From Muricea muricata (lineage: Eukaryota; Cnidaria; Anthozoa; Malacalcyonacea; Plexauridae): a stretch of DNA of 64,000 nt. Shown piece after piece: positions 61,279-64,000 of the stretch. Every line of letters starts with the position of its first letter. Positions within the stretch are counted from its first letter, which is position 1. Made by a program: the position numbers and the translations under genes. The stretch is taken from positions 8,942,532 through 9,006,531 of the forward strand of contig OY979724.1 of assembly GCA_963855995.1 (NCBI GenBank), written 5' to 3'. Below the pieces are notes generated by a model. It was not told the DNA's origin and ran no database searches. It saw only the letters and a list, made by a program, of their open reading frames with translations.

Positions 61279-62554
61279 AAAAGATGCATTTAATTAATTA
61301 CTACCTACGCTAAAATTTGTCAATTTTAATTCCCACATTTATGGGATTAAATTTCCACAGATTTTTAATAAATGTTCAACGATAAAAAATGCGATTTTTT
61401 TATGCACTCTGTACAGGCTGGACCAGAAAAACCGCAAACTATTGAGAATGATGTATTGCTAGAATTTCAATGCCTAGCACTAAGTTAAACCTACGACTGC
61501 ATAAACCATTGCAAAATATTTATCACGTAGATATGCAAAACGAAGCGTTTTAGTAATGCTTCTGTTCATGGTGGGACTTGACTTTATAATGAGATTTATT
61601 TGACAATTAATATGAGCAGTAATCTTGGTGTTTCAGATTCGTTTTAATAAGCAGGAACAGTGGAACAATTAGGTCATTGTTTGTGTGTGTGCTAGAGCGG
61701 GTGCGTTCAAAAATTCTCATGCTTATTTGACCCAGCCTTAGCCTTTGGTAAGAATCAGGTTTATACTTACTTCTGACCAGTTAACACAACGAAAAGGTTT
61801 TACGTGTGAAAACTCAATCAAATACTCTAAGTCACAATGGGTTCAAGTAGCTAGAGATATCTTTGCTTTTTTGTTTATAACGTAATTTACAAGCCAAATG
61901 TATGGACTGCGAGGGTGTGCGCCGTGTGTAAGTTGCATGAGGTTAGGCTTATTTTGTAGCTTATTAAAAGGAATTAAAAGTTTTAAAAGTATGCTGAAAA
62001 ACCAAAATATATGGTCACTTCTAACAAAACAGCTAAGAGTAAGTCTCAATATCAATTAAGTTGGTCCATTATTATTATTAACTAAAAAATGCGAATTAAG
62101 TTTTGTATATTTTGCAAGTAAATTTAAGTAGAATTCTCACCTGTTTTTATATACGACCTTTGACGTTTTTACATTCGTCCTTTTTCTGTTTACTAGTCAC
62201 CTAAAATATCCAAATAAATTACATTTAAAATGTATAATTTAATGCATCCTTTTTCGGAATTGAATGCCAGTCGGGTGGTGGTTGTGCATGCGAGTTTATC
62301 AGCTGTGAGTGACTGTGCGATGGTGAGGATAGTAAGCGCAACGAATGTTGAAGCTTAGGACAGAGGAAGACAGCTCAGAACTGCGACAGGCACGCAGTTG
62401 ATAAGATCAGTTGGGGGGGGGGGGGAGAACTTGTCATTTTGGCCTTGGGAATAAAATTTATATGCGAAGTACTAGTCAGTCACTAGTTTGTTGTTTTTAT
62501 TTGCTAGGTATGTCCGGCTGCTCTCTAGAGAAGATCTACTTTGCATTAGCACTT

Positions 62555-62683
62555 GCAGCTGTCCAAGAGCTGCTTCAACCGTAAATAAGTACAAGGATTT
62601 GTTAAGTACTTGTAGCACAGAATATGTGTAATTAAGTGCTTTTACTTAGGTGGAAGTAGCATTTGAGCAACTGGTCGCAGTAG
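62555..62683. repeat. position-conserved hairpin, outer right copy
   Basis: Decayed copy of the 118-bp hairpin (CTTACTTAGGTGGAAGTAGC...), located at the very end of the outer arm. Confidence 0.55.
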
Positions 62684-62700
62684 GGGGACTTTTTTAATTA

Positions 62701-64000
62701 TATTTTTGACCCTCTGCCTCCCCCACTAATATTTAAAATAGATATTTCAAAAACGGCGTGTTTCTGCCAGAATCTGACTCCAGAACAACTTATAAGGAAT
62801 GTTGTTCCCAGCTTATTGGTAAGTAGACTTGACTCGCCATAAGTGTCTCGCTTGTTGTACGGAGCAAAAAAGACGCGCGAGAAATCAGAGAGAGACTTGC
62901 GTCACTTAGAAGGCTTGAAATCTTATTAAGTATCCCTGCAAGAAAACCAACTACAATTATGCCTAGCCCTAGTCGTTCTGCACCTCACGTTTGTAATACA
63001 CACTAGGTATATGTAACCGTCCGTATGAGGTCAGCTATCTGTGACGTCACGCGCCGCCCCTTCCTCACTCCCCACCCCTTCCTCACTCCCCACCCAATTA
63101 TGCCTACATACCCCTATGAATCAATCATAGTTTAACAACGCGCGCGAGGGAGCCTAAGTGTAGGCTCGTTAACCATGTCAATCTGACCGCTCAAGTTGTA
63201 AATTGTCGATTCCATAATGCGATCGTTTTATTTGAACATTTATATTTGATGTGTGCAAAGTAACGTTTGCGTTGCTTGTGTTAAAATTTATATAATGTAA
63301 ATCTTTCAAATGTCATTGCTTCACGTCTTGAAGTGTTGAGGTTTGATTTTACTGAGGTTGAGAAAGTTAATACGAAAATTAATCGCCGTGTTTCTCGCAA
63401 TCATTTCCACACAACGGCAGATGTGTTTGTTTTTACACGAAGCCTTTGCATACCTTTCTTCACCCAACAATTTTCTGCTTCATCCCGAGGTGTGATGTTA
63501 CAGGGTAACATAAAGTATCACCCATTTCGTCTTGCAGTCAGGTGGCCAACAACACCGCAGTCGCCTTTAACCATCCCAGAATTGCGTTCAAGACCTAGTT
63601 CCTAAAGTTTGATAACAAGCTATTCATCAATTATTACTATATTTGAAGCAAACAAATCAAAGGATACAATTTGGACGTTTGTAGAGAGAACTCTTCGTGG
63701 AGTGGATAGCGCTATATCACTCGTAAAATGATTTTTCTCAATTGCCGCAGGAAGGCATAAAAAACAATGACAACAGGAATATTGACCTCGCAAGAAACTA
63801 CTGAACTTTATTACGGACTAGATACAGAACATTTCTGAAAAGTTTGGGAAAATTTCTATTCGGGGGGTAGCGCTGTTCATTTTTCCTGCAACCTTACTAA
63901 CACCAGAGAGTTAATTATGGGGCTTTTGCAATGAGAAGTTGTGAATGAACCGTTAAAACTGTGTATTTGAATACGATCTGTTGGGTTAAATTCCAAAATA
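62701..64000. other. right flank, no gene recognised
   Basis: Symmetry with the left side stops near 62700. 63020-63150 is richer in CpG, with a consensus CRE word (TGACGTCA, 63042-63049) and CTTCCTCACTCCCCACCC repeated twice, and could be a promoter. An ATG-less open frame at 63333-63605 has no recognisable domain. An exon here cannot be excluded. Confidence 0.35.

Larger units (their letters stand above)
57035..62700 (-). repeat. outer palindrome, right arm (older)
   Basis: Inverted, diverged partner of 23.8-27.6 kb (anchors given there). It is also a diverged same-orientation relative of the inner right arm: 59400-59580 matches 48895-49080 (ACAATACCTTAACGCC, CTAACATTTGGA), about 59650-59770 matches 49360-49700 without the MITE, and 61620-62690 matches 49780-51310. 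It carries its own insertions (57.28-58.87 and 60.05-61.28 kb). Confidence 0.75.

Noticed and set aside
63333..63605. 90-codon ORF as a gene
   Set aside because: No ATG, no recognised domain and no clear splice sites. Kept only as an uncertain possibility.

Overview
The window is AT-rich animal DNA with spliced genes, LINE 3' ends, many MITE-like elements and foldback DNA. An immune-type NACHT-LRR gene, an IRE1/RNase L-type kinase-RNase gene, (AAT)n-tailed LINE ends and abundant hairpin repeats suggest an early-branching metazoan (cnidarian or sponge). No organelle, bacterial or viral gene content is evident. The organism assignment is inference.

1-13 kb: two plausible host genes, both on the + strand and both missing their 5' exons. 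A large NACHT-LRR exon (1847-4260) encodes an NLR sensor. A two-exon kinase-KEN gene (10355-12018, intron 11053-11382) carries the ribonuclease fold of IRE1 and RNase L. Both exon sets are entered through a phase-1 acceptor, and both are preceded by diverged copies of the same upstream sequence (885-1258 and 8843-9530). The pair may therefore share promoter or leader history. 13-21 kb: a transposon graveyard with a frameshifted ZMYM1/THAP12-like hAT transposase, a 1 kb TIR element carrying a broken zinc-finger plus acidic ORF, a pogo-like end, LINE 3' ends and hairpin elements.

21-63 kb: a palindrome within a palindrome. The inner one has near-identical arms, 29564-41751 and 42327-55654 (12.2 and 13.3 kb), around a 575 bp spacer. 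About six indels explain almost the whole length difference between the arms, and at least two are insertions with target-site duplications. It sits inside an older, diverged inverted repeat (about 23.8-27.6 kb against 57.0-62.7 kb) built from the same modules. Outer left sequence 21.3-25.4 kb is also a diverged, same-orientation copy of 30.4-35.4 kb. Outer copies lack several MITEs present in both inner arms, so the inner arms were duplicated or homogenised after those insertions. One small ORF (46003-46362, Cys-x2-Cys plus His, ending KEFIST) is traceable in four places and is the best candidate for a protein native to this repeat.

No functional transposase, polymerase or integrase is visible in the palindrome. 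It could be a giant foldback element, a segmental inverted duplication kept alike by gene conversion, or two haplotypes joined head to head by an assembler. The arm-specific insertions argue against a simple read-level artefact but not against a haplotype misjoin. 62.7-64 kb has no recognisable gene.
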